Shown here in pieces: positions 13,912 to 14,057 of a DNA stretch of 14,057 nt (the stretch's first letter is position 1; every line of letters starts with the position of its first letter). The position numbers were made by a program, and so were the translations under genes. The stretch spans positions 1-14,057 of the forward strand of contig MU658079.1 in assembly GCA_026770575.1 (NCBI GenBank), in the 5' to 3' direction. Source of the stretch: Pelagophyceae sp. CCMP2097 (Eukaryota > Sar > Pelagophyceae). The notes beneath the pieces are model-generated. The model made no database searches, was not told the DNA's origin, and saw only the letters and a list, made by a program, of their open reading frames with translations.

Positions 13912-14057
13912 AATCAGTGTCACCCAAGACGTTACAAATCGAATCGGTGTCACCCTGCGGCTAACAAATCGAGTCAGTGTCACGCTGCGCGTAACAAAGC
14001 GAGTCAGTGTCACCCAAGGCGCAACAAATAGAATCGGTGTCACCATACTGCGAAACA
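13912..14057. repeat. 30-bp tandem repeat array, truncated by window end
   Basis: Units start at 13912, 13942, 13972, 14002 and 14032 with consensus ARTCRGTGTCACCC then AACAAATCG. The period is exactly 30 bp and the last unit is cut by the window edge. One plus-strand frame stays open from 13895 to the end with a 10-residue periodicity (VTLRLTNRVS-like) but no start codon, so coding is only a possibility. Confidence 0.85.

Noticed and set aside
13912..14057. CRISPR array
   Set aside because: The 30-bp units are contiguous with no unique spacers, so this is a simple tandem repeat in a eukaryotic context.

Overview
This window looks like repeat-rich nuclear DNA from a GC-rich unicellular eukaryote, perhaps an alga or other protist. 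The reasons are a transposase gene broken by short introns (nearly all GT...AG, with a recurring TGTAG|G acceptor), Mutator-like and MITE-like elements, tRNA-derived repeats and microsatellites. No bacterial operon, rRNA or complete tRNA is visible. I cannot name the organism.

Layout: (1) 1-477 holds two copies of a 90-bp terminal-inverted repeat ('A') around a 265-bp unit ('B'). A matching block lies inverted at 10314-10792. (2) 757-1793 is a large foldback with outer arrays of GTTCTGAACTAGTTCAGAAC palindromes. Each arm carries a tRNA 3'-end-like segment. (3) 1334-2963 is bounded by a 28-bp terminal inverted repeat and holds a possible retroposon tail and a decayed 70-73-bp minisatellite. 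(4) 2964-6024 carries three copies of a roughly 430-bp dispersed repeat with a tRNA-like B box and a conserved terminal hairpin. They are interleaved with an element having 44-bp TIRs (3878-4765), a TIR-flanked AT-rich segment (4790-5519) and a short G-run element (3064-3337) sitting in a 12-bp duplication.

(5) 6025-10848 is the main finding, a nearly complete Mutator-like element (MULE). Its long TIRs are built of G/C homopolymer runs and both have been hit by A/B-type insertions. Inside is an apparently eight-exon gene (6539-9892, about 932 aa). It encodes an N-terminal J domain with the HPD motif, an acidic/basic linker, a CX2C...HX3C finger, a DDE transposase core, a SWIM-like finger and a CCHC zinc knuckle. 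The J-domain/transposase fusion is the most unusual observation here.

(6) 10861-13856 is delimited by an 18-bp perfect inverted repeat. It holds two convergent, unrecognised coding candidates whose stops lie 15 bp apart, one with a Tudor/KOW-like segment and one spliced and coiled-coil-rich. It also holds two related hairpin repeats. (7) 13912-14057 is a 30-bp tandem array running off the window.

The only confident protein-coding gene is the transposase. Exon boundaries were inferred by eye from reading frame, splice motifs and domain continuity.
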